Positions 35,703-44,739 of a stretch of DNA of 64,000 nt are shown in pieces; the stretch's first letter is position 1, and every line of letters begins with the position of its first letter. The notes beneath the pieces were generated by a model. It ran no database searches, was not told the DNA's origin, and was given only the letters and a program-made list of their open reading frames with translations. The stretch is taken from positions 284,380 to 348,379 of the forward strand of contig JAUYAU010000001.1 of NCBI GenBank assembly GCA_030693335.1, read 5' to 3'. A program made the translations under genes and the position numbers. Source of the stretch: Sulfuricurvum sp. GTDB taxonomy: Bacteria; Campylobacterota; Campylobacteria; Campylobacterales; Sulfurimonadaceae.

Positions 35703-38210
35703 ATGAAAGCAGTTGTTATGGCAGGAGGATTTGGTACTCGTATTCAGCCTCTTACAAATTCTATTCCCAAGCCAATGTTACCAATTATGAATCGGCCTAT
35801 GATGGAGCATACTATTGTAAGTCTCAAAAATTTGGGAATAACTGAGTTTATTATTCTTCTGTATTTCAAACCCAATGTAATCAAAGATTATTTCAAAGAT
35901 GGCAGTAAATGGGGAATCAACATCACCTATGTGGTGCCAGACGATGATTATGGAACTGCGGGTGCAGTTAAAAAAGCGCAAGAGACTATCGGGGATGAAA
36001 ACTTTATTATCATTAGCGGTGATCTAGTAACTGATTTTAATTTTCAACAGATTTTTGATTATCATAACGCCAAAAAATCCAAACTGACTATTACCCTTAC
36101 ATCGGTTGAAAATCCTCTTGAATTTGGGGTTGTCATAGCCAATGAAGAGGGAAAAATCGAAAAATTTCTCGAAAAACCTAGCTGGGGTGAAGTGTTTAGT
36201 GACACCATCAATACAGGTATTTACATTATTGAACCTGAGATTCTTAATTATATTCCTAAAAATGAAAATTTTGATTTTGCAAAAGACCTTTTTCCTCTTT
36301 TGATGCGTCAGGGAATTGAGCTTATGGCTGGACATGCGCAGGGGTATTGGCGTGATGTCGGAAATCCTGAAAGCTATCGTGATGTGTATGAGGATATTCT
36401 TGCCGGAAAGATCAAGTTTGAAATTTCTGGAGATGTGATCAAATATCCTGATGGTGTATTGATATGCGAAGAGGATAATACTCTGGATGATAGTGTTGAT
36501 GTTGTCGGTATCGTCGTAATTGGGCGAAATGTAACCGTTAAAAAAGGCTCGAAGTTAAGCAATGTTGTTTTAGGTGACAATGTAACCATCGGCACATCTT
36601 CAAAAATTTCTAATAGTGTTGTTTGGAATGATGTTGAAATTGGTAAAAATGCTAAATTGGATGGCTGTGTCATATGCAGTAATAACCGTATTGGGAAAAA
36701 TGTCACTGCAAAATCAGGATTGATTTTAGCACAAGGGTGTGAGATCGGGGAACTTGTTACCATAGAAAAAGATGTTACGATTTGGCCATACAAAGTGATT
36801 GAGGATGCTTCTATCGTCAGTCGAAGTGTTATTTTGGGAAGCAAATATAAAAATTCTATCTTTGAAGACGGGATGGTCATCGGCAAATCAAATGTAGAAC
36901 TGTCATGTGAGATGGCAACAAAGCTTGCCGAAGCATTCGGGGCACAGTTGCCAGTAGGTTCAACTGTATTGGTTTCACGTCACTATGACAAAAGCTCTCG
37001 AATGCTTAAACGGGCATTTTTAGGCGGTTTACTTGCATCTGGGGTAAATGTTATCGATTATAATGCTATTCCATCAGCGGTTATGCGGTGTAGTCTATCG
37101 TCACACGATGAGTATACTGCAGGAGTCCATTTTCATCAAAAGATTGATGACCCCACCAGCAGTGTCATTACGTTTTATAACAGTGAAGCGCTTCGCATAA
37201 ATAATGACGTAGCCAAAAAAATTGAGAAAGCCTTTTTTAAAGAGGTATTTAGACGGGTTGATTACACGCAAATCGGACAGATTCATGAGCTGGATCATAA
37301 ACGTGAGCATCATCAATACAAAATAGGGATGGAAAAACTGTTGCAGTCACACCAATTCAAGTGTCTTGATTGCCGTATAGCGGTAGATCTGATGCATGGA
37401 TTGACTTCAGAAGTTTTCCCTGATATTTTGAACGATTTAGGGGTTGAACATATTATGTTCAACGCTTATACAGACGAACAGCGACTTTCAAATATCAATA
37501 CACTGACAAAGCGCTCTTACGAGGATATGGGTGCTGTGATTCAGGCGCTTAAACTGGATGCCGGCTTTATACTTTATCCTCATGGTCAACGTTTGGATAT
37601 TCTTTGTGATGAAGGGATTCCTTTGAGTAAACAAAGCGCTTTGTATGTTGTTATGACGCTTTTAAATATGGAAGCTAAAGCCACTGGAGCCAAAAAGAGA
37701 GTCTTCTTGCCGACATGGGCTGCGGACATTGTTTATTTTGACAGCCTTGATATTGAACGCGGTCAGTATGCAAATTTTAAAGCATCTAAAATGAAGAGCT
37801 ATGATTTAGTTACCACGGGCGAAGGCAACTTTACCTTTACCGAGTTTGCAACGCATAGAGATTCAATGTACGCAACCCTGAAAATATTGGAGATGATGGT
37901 TACGCATGGTGCCAAACTTTCTGAAATGATTGATTCTCTTCCCCATTTTTTTTACACTACGATTCAACTTCCTTGTACTCAGGCACTAAAGGGAAAAATG
38001 ATGCGTAAGTTTCTGGAAGACTCTAAGGGTAAAAAATCGTCAACCCTTGATGGAGTCAAAATATGGTTGGCTGAAAACGACTGGGTATTGATGATTCCTG
38101 ATCAATATAATGACTCATTAAATCTGACGATTCAAGCACAAACGGATGAAAAAGGAGAAGCCTATAAAGCACTCTACATCAGTAAAATCGAGGAGTGGTC
38201 AAAATTGTGA
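35703..38210 (+). CDS. Sugar-1-phosphate nucleotidyltransferase fused to a degenerate phosphohexomutase domain
   Basis: 835 residues. Residues about 1-235 form an NTP-transferase domain with the signature MAGGFGTRIQPLTNSIPKPM and metal Asp in ISGDLVTDFN. About 250-390 is a left-handed beta-helix with hexapeptide repeats. About 400-835 looks like a phosphomannomutase/phosphoglucomutase, but its three key loops are lost: the usual ASHNP loop reads HFHQKIDDP (about 476-484), DGDADR reads YPHGQR (625-630), and GExSGH reads GEGNFTF (706-712). So the mutase is probably inactive. It is usually annotated as mannose-1-phosphate guanylyltransferase; it may instead supply ADP-glucose here, as no glgC is present. 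Inference. Confidence 0.85.
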   Translation: MKAVVMAGGFGTRIQPLTNSIPKPMLPIMNRPMMEHTIVSLKNLGITEFIILLYFKPNVIKDYFKDGSKWGINITYVVPDDDYGTAGAVKKAQETIGDENFIIISGDLVTDFNFQQIFDYHNAKKSKLTITLTSVENPLEFGVVIANEEGKIEKFLEKPSWGEVFSDTINTGIYIIEPEILNYIPKNENFDFAKDLFPLLMRQGIELMAGHAQGYWRDVGNPESYRDVYEDILAGKIKFEISGDVIKYPDGVLICEEDNTLDDSVDVVGIVVIGRNVTVKKGSKLSNVVLGDNVTIGTSSKISNSVVWNDVEIGKNAKLDGCVICSNNRIGKNVTAKSGLILAQGCEIGELVTIEKDVTIWPYKVIEDASIVSRSVILGSKYKNSIFEDGMVIGKSNVELSCEMATKLAEAFGAQLPVGSTVLVSRHYDKSSRMLKRAFLGGLLASGVNVIDYNAIPSAVMRCSLSSHDEYTAGVHFHQKIDDPTSSVITFYNSEALRINNDVAKKIEKAFFKEVFRRVDYTQIGQIHELDHKREHHQYKIGMEKLLQSHQFKCLDCRIAVDLMHGLTSEVFPDILNDLGVEHIMFNAYTDEQRLSNINTLTKRSYEDMGAVIQALKLDAGFILYPHGQRLDILCDEGIPLSKQSALYVVMTLLNMEAKATGAKKRVFLPTWAADIVYFDSLDIERGQYANFKASKMKSYDLVTTGEGNFTFTEFATHRDSMYATLKILEMMVTHGAKLSEMIDSLPHFFYTTIQLPCTQALKGKMMRKFLEDSKGKKSSTLDGVKIWLAENDWVLMIPDQYNDSLNLTIQAQTDEKGEAYKALYISKIEEWSKL

Positions 38211-40243
38211 TGAATACTCCGTCTCTTAATCTCTCTTTTTTCTGGCACATGCATCAGCCTGATTACAGAGGAAGCGATGGAGTGATGAGTATGCCATGGG
38301 TCTTTTTACATGCGATTAAAGATTATTATGAGATGCCATGGCTGCTGAGCCGGTACAAAGGTCTGAGGGCTACTTTCAATATCACTGCACCGCTTATTGA
38401 ACAGCTTAATCTTTATCGTGATCCGTTAAAAAACGATTATTTTTTGTCATTATGGGAAGTGCACCCCAATAGACTTGACGAATCATCAAAAGCCTGGCTG
38501 ATAAAGACGTGTAAATCAACTCAATATGACACAATGGTGAAGCCCTTGGAGCGTTTTGATGTCTTATATCATCAGCATTATTACAGCGATGAAGATTTGA
38601 TCGATTTCGAGATGCTTTTCATGTTGTCATGGTGCGGTAACTATCTGCGTCAGGAAAACAGTGTGGTAAGAGAACTGTTTAGCAAAGGGAGAGGCTATAG
38701 TCAGTCTGATAAAAAAGAGTTGCTTCATACCCTCTGCCATTTTTTAGAATCCATTCTCCCTTTTTATGCGAAACTGCAAAATGAGGGGATTATTTCGGTC
38801 TCAACGACTCCGTATAACCATCCGATTCTTCCACTGTTACTGGATATCAATAATGCCCGTCTTGCTAATGTCCATACGGCACTTCCGGACAATCCGCTTT
38901 CTCTCAAAGACGATGCTGTTGAACAAGTATCTAGGTCTATCGCTTTATATGAGAAAACATTTGGAAGAAAACCGACCGGATTTTGGCCCGCAGAGGGTGC
39001 CGTCGATGAGGCAAGTATCGATATTTACAAGCAGCACGGGCTTGGGTGGATTGCCACCGATGAAGCTATTTTATTTCGATCATTAGAAGATGACTCACGT
39101 TCAAATTTATATAAACCATACCGCTACAAAGAAATGACGATCGGCTTTAGGGATCATGGTTTAAGCGATTTAATTGGATTTACCTATCGGTTTAAATCGG
39201 GGCATGATGCAACGGAACATTTTATGCAAAGTTTACAGACCATCGCATACGAAACTCAAAATCCTACCGTATTTGTCATTTTAGATGGGGAAAATGCGTG
39301 GGAGTTTTTTGAAAATAATGCGTATGACTTTTTTACGGCACTTTATAGCCGGTTATCACTAACACACTGGTGCTCAACAATTACTATGCAAGAAGCATCA
39401 CAGCTTAAAAGCAACGGTATTCTCGATAATATTGCTCCTGGAAGCTGGATACACGGTACGTTTGACACATGGTCTGGGCATCCTGAAAAAAACCGTGCCT
39501 GGGAGTTGATTTATCAGACAAAACGCGATGTAGAAAATTTTTCGGGTATTATTGGTGACGAAATAGCCCAAAAGATCAAATTTCATTTTTTGGCATCCGA
39601 GTGCAGTGACTGGTTTTGGTGGTATGGGGATGATCATGTTACCGAATTTTCCATGGAATTTGATGCTTTGTTTCGAGAACATCTTATTGAAATATACCGC
39701 TTGCTCGAAATGCAGCCGCCCTCAGATTTGTTTGACTCAATTGTAGGACAAAAAGACAGTACCTCATTTTGGATAAAACCTCAACGATCAATCACCCCCT
39801 ATATTGATGGTAAGAACAGTGCATTTTGTGATTGGCTTGGGTGCGGAAGCGTTGATGAACGTAAAATGTTTTCTACCATGGATCGTGTTCGCGGACCTAT
39901 TGACGTTATTCATTATGGACACAGTTCATCATCGATTTTTTTAGCTTTTGAAGGAGATATGACAGCATTTAAGCGTGAAGAGTCATTTTTAGAGATCACC
40001 TTTGAAGAGAGCGGAGAACGACTCTCATTTGCTTTGAGGGGGAAATATCAAAACAATGGTGATGAATGTATCATAGATGAGAGAGTTGAAATTGCATTAT
40101 CGAGTATTCATTTCAAAGGGTACGATGCGGTTCATCTTCGTTTTGAGATTGTACAGGGAAATAGGATTGTTCAGACGATGCCGGGATTTGGATCGTTACT
40201 GATAGATTTGAATGAGACGTATGCCCATAATTGGTTTATTTAG
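38210..40243 (+). CDS. GH57 family glycoside hydrolase (alpha-amylase type)
   Basis: 677 residues. GH57 regions visible: region 1 FFWHMHQPDYRG at the N-terminus, the middle region GFWPAEGAVDEASI holding the probable nucleophile Glu, and VILDGENAWEFFENN with likely acid residues. A C-terminal beta domain follows from about 500. No signal peptide, so it acts on cytoplasmic glucan. The start overlaps the preceding stop (TGATG); a GTG at 38195 is an alternative. Probable alpha-glucan hydrolase or transferase; exact activity cannot be read. Confidence 0.85.
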   Translation: MNTPSLNLSFFWHMHQPDYRGSDGVMSMPWVFLHAIKDYYEMPWLLSRYKGLRATFNITAPLIEQLNLYRDPLKNDYFLSLWEVHPNRLDESSKAWLIKTCKSTQYDTMVKPLERFDVLYHQHYYSDEDLIDFEMLFMLSWCGNYLRQENSVVRELFSKGRGYSQSDKKELLHTLCHFLESILPFYAKLQNEGIISVSTTPYNHPILPLLLDINNARLANVHTALPDNPLSLKDDAVEQVSRSIALYEKTFGRKPTGFWPAEGAVDEASIDIYKQHGLGWIATDEAILFRSLEDDSRSNLYKPYRYKEMTIGFRDHGLSDLIGFTYRFKSGHDATEHFMQSLQTIAYETQNPTVFVILDGENAWEFFENNAYDFFTALYSRLSLTHWCSTITMQEASQLKSNGILDNIAPGSWIHGTFDTWSGHPEKNRAWELIYQTKRDVENFSGIIGDEIAQKIKFHFLASECSDWFWWYGDDHVTEFSMEFDALFREHLIEIYRLLEMQPPSDLFDSIVGQKDSTSFWIKPQRSITPYIDGKNSAFCDWLGCGSVDERKMFSTMDRVRGPIDVIHYGHSSSSIFLAFEGDMTAFKREESFLEITFEESGERLSFALRGKYQNNGDECIIDERVEIALSSIHFKGYDAVHLRFEIVQGNRIVQTMPGFGSLLIDLNETYAHNWFI

Positions 40244-40252
40244 GAGAAGGTA

Positions 40253-42295
40253 ATGAATAAAAAAACGACACTGCTATTTGGAATTCATATGCACCAACCT
40301 GTTGATAATTTTCAGTGGGTAATCGAGCATGGTGTAGAGGTATGTTATGGCCCTTTTTTCGATGTACTCAGCCGGTATCCCCAATTTCGTTTCGCTGTGC
40401 ATTGCAGTGGATGGCTGATGGAACAGATTGCGAAAAATCATACGAAACTCTATGCACAAATCCTATCTCTCGCACAAAAAGGGTCTATTGAATTTTTCAG
40501 TGCGGGTTACTATGAACCAATTTTGAGTGTTATACCCTCGCAAGACCGAGTTACTCAGATCAATATGCTCAATGACTCTATTGAGTCGGCTTTTAAACAA
40601 AGACCAAAAGGTCTGTGGCTTACGGAGCGGGTGTGGGAGTCATCACTAATTCCGGATTTGGAAAAAAGCGGTATTGACTATACGGTAATGGACGATTACC
40701 ATTTTCAGTGTGCCGGTTTCGATCAAGAAATACTGGACGGATATTATATGAGTGAAGAGGGAGGAAAAAATATTGGACTTTTCCCTATCAGTAAAAAACT
40801 GCGCTATGCCATACCTTTTTTAAATGTTGAGACAGCCATTGAGGCAATCAAATCGTATAACCGCGAAGATGATTCCGCAGCGATTATTTTTGATGATGCC
40901 GAAAAGTTCGGTATGTGGCCCGGCACCCATGAATGGGTTTATGAAAAAGGGTGGTTAGAGAAGTTTATCCAAGCGGTCCTTGCCGACGAATCGATAGAAA
41001 CACTTCATTATGGCGAATATATCTCCAGACATAAAACACGAGGCATTGCTTATTTACCGAATGTTTCGTATTATGAGATGGGGGAGTGGAGTCTTCGCGC
41101 CGATGATGCACTAAAACTGGAAGCATTTAAACATGAAATGGGAAGCAAGCGTTATGATGAAGAAGGAGTTAAGTTTTTAAAAGGGGGTATCTGGAAAAAC
41201 TTTTTTGTGAAGTATGAGGAGAGCAATCGGCTTCACAAACGGATGCTCGAACTCTCAGGTGTGCGTAAAAAGGTTAAAAATCCCCATTTCGATACGGCGC
41301 TGTATAAATTTCAAACCAATGATGCACTTTGGCATGGGGTTTTTGGTGGACTTTATTTGCCAAACCTGCGGGACAATGCCTATCGCTATCTTATAGAAGG
41401 TGAAAATATCCGTTATGGCAATAAGAGTTTGATCGCAACGGATCAAAATGAGCTGGATGGATACGACAAGGTCAAAATAGTAACACCCAAATCAATCTTT
41501 CGATTTGACAGTGCACATGGCGGACAGCTTGTCGAATTTGATGATAGAACGGGATGTTTTAACTGGCAAAATACATTAACACGCCGTAAAGAGGCGTATC
41601 ATCATAAGATATTTGAAGAGCCTTCGGCAGTGGAACAAACACCACAGCATGACGGTATCGATACGATTCACAATAGTGCCATCGAGGTGGATGATGCCCT
41701 TCGTGACGCTTTGATATATGACTGGTATCTTAAAAATTCGTTCATTGACCATATCAGTGACGATACGTTTGGAGTTGAAAATTTTCGGCATTGTAATTTT
41801 AGAGAATACGGAGATTTTGTCAATCAGCCCTTTGAGATGACCTATAATCAAAAAAAAGTAACGTTTAGCCGTGAGGGCGGACTTTATTTTCCGCATAAAG
41901 TCTCTGCACGACTGGAAAAGACTTTTACCCCTAAACCAAATGGTCTTGATTTTGAGATTGGATTCTCCAGTGAGTCTGAGGGCAATTTTAGTTATGTATT
42001 AGAACACAATTTTCATTTTGCAAATTATGATACTCTCCTTATAAATGGTGTGCCATTGGATAGACAGCAAGAAAGCATTCCAACGAATAAACTGGAAATT
42101 ATTGATACCGACTTAAAGAAGAAAATCATTATTGAGCTAAATCAACCGTTTTCTTTGTATTTTTATCGCCATGAAACCTTATCCCAAAGTGAACAAGGGT
42201 TTGATTTGACAGTGCAAAATATCAGTTTCGCGATGGTTGTTCCTTTTTGTAAAGAGTTTGCACTATCTGGCGCTTTGGAGGTTCTTGATGTCTGA
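40253..42295 (+). CDS. GH57 4-alpha-glucanotransferase/alpha-amylase (DUF1925/DUF1926 type)
   Basis: 680 residues. N-terminal GH57 barrel with LLFGIHMHQPVDNF, catalytic Glu in GLWLTERVWESSLIPDL, TVMDDYHF, and the acid Asp in IIFDDAEKFGMWPGTHEW. The C-terminal part matches DUF1925/DUF1926, the architecture of Thermococcus litoralis 4-alpha-glucanotransferase. It likely disproportionates malto-oligosaccharides, which could replace MalQ or a debranching step. It is nine bases after the other GH57 gene, and no signal peptide is seen. Confidence 0.87.
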   Translation: MNKKTTLLFGIHMHQPVDNFQWVIEHGVEVCYGPFFDVLSRYPQFRFAVHCSGWLMEQIAKNHTKLYAQILSLAQKGSIEFFSAGYYEPILSVIPSQDRVTQINMLNDSIESAFKQRPKGLWLTERVWESSLIPDLEKSGIDYTVMDDYHFQCAGFDQEILDGYYMSEEGGKNIGLFPISKKLRYAIPFLNVETAIEAIKSYNREDDSAAIIFDDAEKFGMWPGTHEWVYEKGWLEKFIQAVLADESIETLHYGEYISRHKTRGIAYLPNVSYYEMGEWSLRADDALKLEAFKHEMGSKRYDEEGVKFLKGGIWKNFFVKYEESNRLHKRMLELSGVRKKVKNPHFDTALYKFQTNDALWHGVFGGLYLPNLRDNAYRYLIEGENIRYGNKSLIATDQNELDGYDKVKIVTPKSIFRFDSAHGGQLVEFDDRTGCFNWQNTLTRRKEAYHHKIFEEPSAVEQTPQHDGIDTIHNSAIEVDDALRDALIYDWYLKNSFIDHISDDTFGVENFRHCNFREYGDFVNQPFEMTYNQKKVTFSREGGLYFPHKVSARLEKTFTPKPNGLDFEIGFSSESEGNFSYVLEHNFHFANYDTLLINGVPLDRQQESIPTNKLEIIDTDLKKKIIIELNQPFSLYFYRHETLSQSEQGFDLTVQNISFAMVVPFCKEFALSGALEVLDV

Positions 42296-43313
42296 AATCC
42301 GTTATAATCGGATGTATGACACGCATGTCATCATTGCTCCAGAGCGTCTTCATCGACCGGAGTGTGAGATTGATCTTAAAACTATTGAGTCATCGGACAT
42401 TTGTCCTTTTTGTGAGGGGAATGAGTCGATGACACCTCCGGAAATTTTTGCTATACGCGGTGATGGAACGTTTGCGAATGAAGGTGGCTGGAAGACTCGT
42501 GTTGTTCCCAATCTCTATAAAGCAGTTAAAATTGAAACTCCGTATCAGCATCATTACGGAATGTTTGAATACTGGGAGGGCTTTGGTGCGCATGAAATTG
42601 TAATCGATACACCTACCCATCATATTTCTATGATGCAATGGAATGTGAGTGAGGTTGGGTTTTGGCTTAAAACATTGCGAGAACGATCAGGGGATTTGCG
42701 ACGTGATCACCGTATCGCCTATTTGTCTCTTTTTAAAAATGAAGGGTATCTCTCCGGGTCTACACAAACCCATTCGCATACACAGATTATCGGTTTGCCT
42801 ATTATTCCCAGAGAAGATGCACAGCGTTATAGACGTGAATATGAGCATTATAAAGCTACAGGAAAGGCAATGCTTGAGTTAATGGTGCATCAAGAGGAAG
42901 AAGATGGAACTCGTATTGTTTCAAAAAAAGGCGACTTTACTGCGTATTGTCCTTATGCTAGTGCATATCCCTTTGAAGTGATGATCAGTTCACAAAAAGA
43001 ATTGGGTCAAATTGATAGCTTGAGTGATCCATCGATTGAAGATATTTCACAGTTACTTTTATCGACGTTAAAACGTTTGGAACGTCAGCTGGGATGTTTT
43101 CATTTTAATCTCTGCGTGTTGACTCCACCTCTACAAGAAGGGACTATAGGGTATGATGAGTTTGGCAGTATTGATAAATACAGCAGGTTTGCCATAAGGA
43201 TTATGCCACGACTCTATCGTCATGGAGGGTTTGAAGTCAATACAGGTGTATTGATCAATCCTGTTGTACCTGAAATTGCGGCCAAATTGCTTCGGGAGAG
43301 CTCAGATGTCTAA
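42288..43313 (+). CDS. GalT-family hexose-1-phosphate nucleotidylyltransferase
   Basis: 341 residues from the ATG at 42288 (MSEIRYNRMYDTHVII), overlapping the GH57 end by eight bases. HIT-superfamily GalT fold: zinc Cys pair ICPFCEGNESMTPPE and the nucleotidylated-His motif TQTHSHTQIIGLPIIPR. The HSH core has Ser where E. coli GalT has Pro (HPH), as I recall for plant ADP-glucose phosphorylase-type homologues. Could handle UDP- or ADP-glucose/galactose; context favours a glucose nucleotide in glycogen metabolism. Inference. Confidence 0.8.
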   Translation: MSEIRYNRMYDTHVIIAPERLHRPECEIDLKTIESSDICPFCEGNESMTPPEIFAIRGDGTFANEGGWKTRVVPNLYKAVKIETPYQHHYGMFEYWEGFGAHEIVIDTPTHHISMMQWNVSEVGFWLKTLRERSGDLRRDHRIAYLSLFKNEGYLSGSTQTHSHTQIIGLPIIPREDAQRYRREYEHYKATGKAMLELMVHQEEEDGTRIVSKKGDFTAYCPYASAYPFEVMISSQKELGQIDSLSDPSIEDISQLLLSTLKRLERQLGCFHFNLCVLTPPLQEGTIGYDEFGSIDKYSRFAIRIMPRLYRHGGFEVNTGVLINPVVPEIAAKLLRESSDV

Positions 43314-44739
43314 ACAACGTATCCTTTTTGCTGCCAGTGAAGTCTATCCGTTTGCCAAAACCGGTGGTTTGGCTGATGTCGCACATGCGTTACCTCGTGC
43401 GTTGGCACAGACATTTGATGTTCAGGTGGTGATGCCATTGTATCGATCTATCAATCGTCAAGAATATGCGATAGAACCTATTGGTGAAGCTTTTGATATC
43501 AGTATGGGCAACTCTTTTTATACAATCCAACTTTTTGGATGTATCCATGGGGGAGTAGAGTACCGTTTTGTTTACTCACCACTGCTGTGTGAACGTGAAT
43601 TTTTATACGGACCGCCTGACGCTGGCTATGAAGACAATGCCATCCGATTTGGCATCTTTAATTATACGATTATTACGTTGCTAGAAACAGAGAATTACGC
43701 TATTGCTCATCTCAATGACTGGCAGTGCGGATTGGTGCCTCTTTTGCTTCAAGATCGATCCATAATCCAAACTAAAACTATCTATACGATACATAATCTT
43801 GCCTATCAGGGGACATTTGAACAAACACTCTTGAGTGCTTTGGGAATTAATGAGTCGTATTTTACGATGGAGGGGCTGGAGTTTTACGGTCAGATCAATT
43901 TTATGAAAGCCGCAATAGCGTATGCCAATACAGTGACTACTGTGAGCCCCACGTATGCACGTGAAATTATGACCAAAGAATTTGGTTGCGGGCTGGAAGG
44001 ATTTTTGAACATTCACCGACACAAGCTCATCGGAGTCATAAATGGGATCGATACACAACATTTCTCGCCAGAAAATGATTCGGCTTTAATAGCCTCTTAT
44101 TCGGATATTAAAGGAAAACGGGCTAATAAGTCAGATTATCTTAAATCCATAGCACTCAAAGGGGTCAATAAGCCTCTTTTTGTATTTATCGGACGGTATA
44201 CCTGGCAAAAAGGGATGGAGTTATTGATCAATACTCTGCCTAAAATTGCGTCGCTGGAATGTAATATAGCTATGTTTGGCGATGGGGAATCACAGTATTG
44301 TGAAAAACTGCAAGAACTCTCAAGCATGTATATAAATATTCATTTTGATGTCGGTTATGATGAATCACGTGCACACCGTATGTATGCGGCAGCTGATTTT
44401 TTATTGATGCCCTCACTGTTCGAGCCGTGCGGTTTGAATCAGCTGATAGCCTTTTCCTATGGTGCTGTTCCTGTCGTGCATCATGTGGGTGGATTGGTGG
44501 ATACGGTTAAACGGTTTGAAAAATTTGACCCCTCTTCGAAAAATGGGTTTGGTATTATCTTTGAGAGACCAACACAACGCTCTTTGTTCAATGCTATTGG
44601 CAAAGCAATGGGGCTATATGAGGATAAGCACCGCTACAATGCCATCATTAAACACAATATGAGCCGTGATTATTCTTGGACTGAGAGTTCCAAAGCCTAC
44701 GGATCTCTTTATATGAGTCTCTTGGAAGAAGGAAAGTAA
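43306..44739 (+). CDS. glgA: Glycogen synthase, first copy
   Basis: 477 residues, GT5. The nucleotide-sugar-binding KTGGLADV near residue 20, HLNDWQCG, the GRYTWQKGMELL motif with Arg and Lys, and the retaining catalytic Glu in SLFEPCGLNQL are all present. It elongates alpha-1,4-glucan from a nucleotide glucose. The start at 43306 overlaps the GalT gene by eight bases. It shares the core with the next gene but is clearly divergent (few segments identical outside motifs). Confidence 0.92.
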   Translation: MSKQRILFAASEVYPFAKTGGLADVAHALPRALAQTFDVQVVMPLYRSINRQEYAIEPIGEAFDISMGNSFYTIQLFGCIHGGVEYRFVYSPLLCEREFLYGPPDAGYEDNAIRFGIFNYTIITLLETENYAIAHLNDWQCGLVPLLLQDRSIIQTKTIYTIHNLAYQGTFEQTLLSALGINESYFTMEGLEFYGQINFMKAAIAYANTVTTVSPTYAREIMTKEFGCGLEGFLNIHRHKLIGVINGIDTQHFSPENDSALIASYSDIKGKRANKSDYLKSIALKGVNKPLFVFIGRYTWQKGMELLINTLPKIASLECNIAMFGDGESQYCEKLQELSSMYINIHFDVGYDESRAHRMYAAADFLLMPSLFEPCGLNQLIAFSYGAVPVVHHVGGLVDTVKRFEKFDPSSKNGFGIIFERPTQRSLFNAIGKAMGLYEDKHRYNAIIKHNMSRDYSWTESSKAYGSLYMSLLEEGK

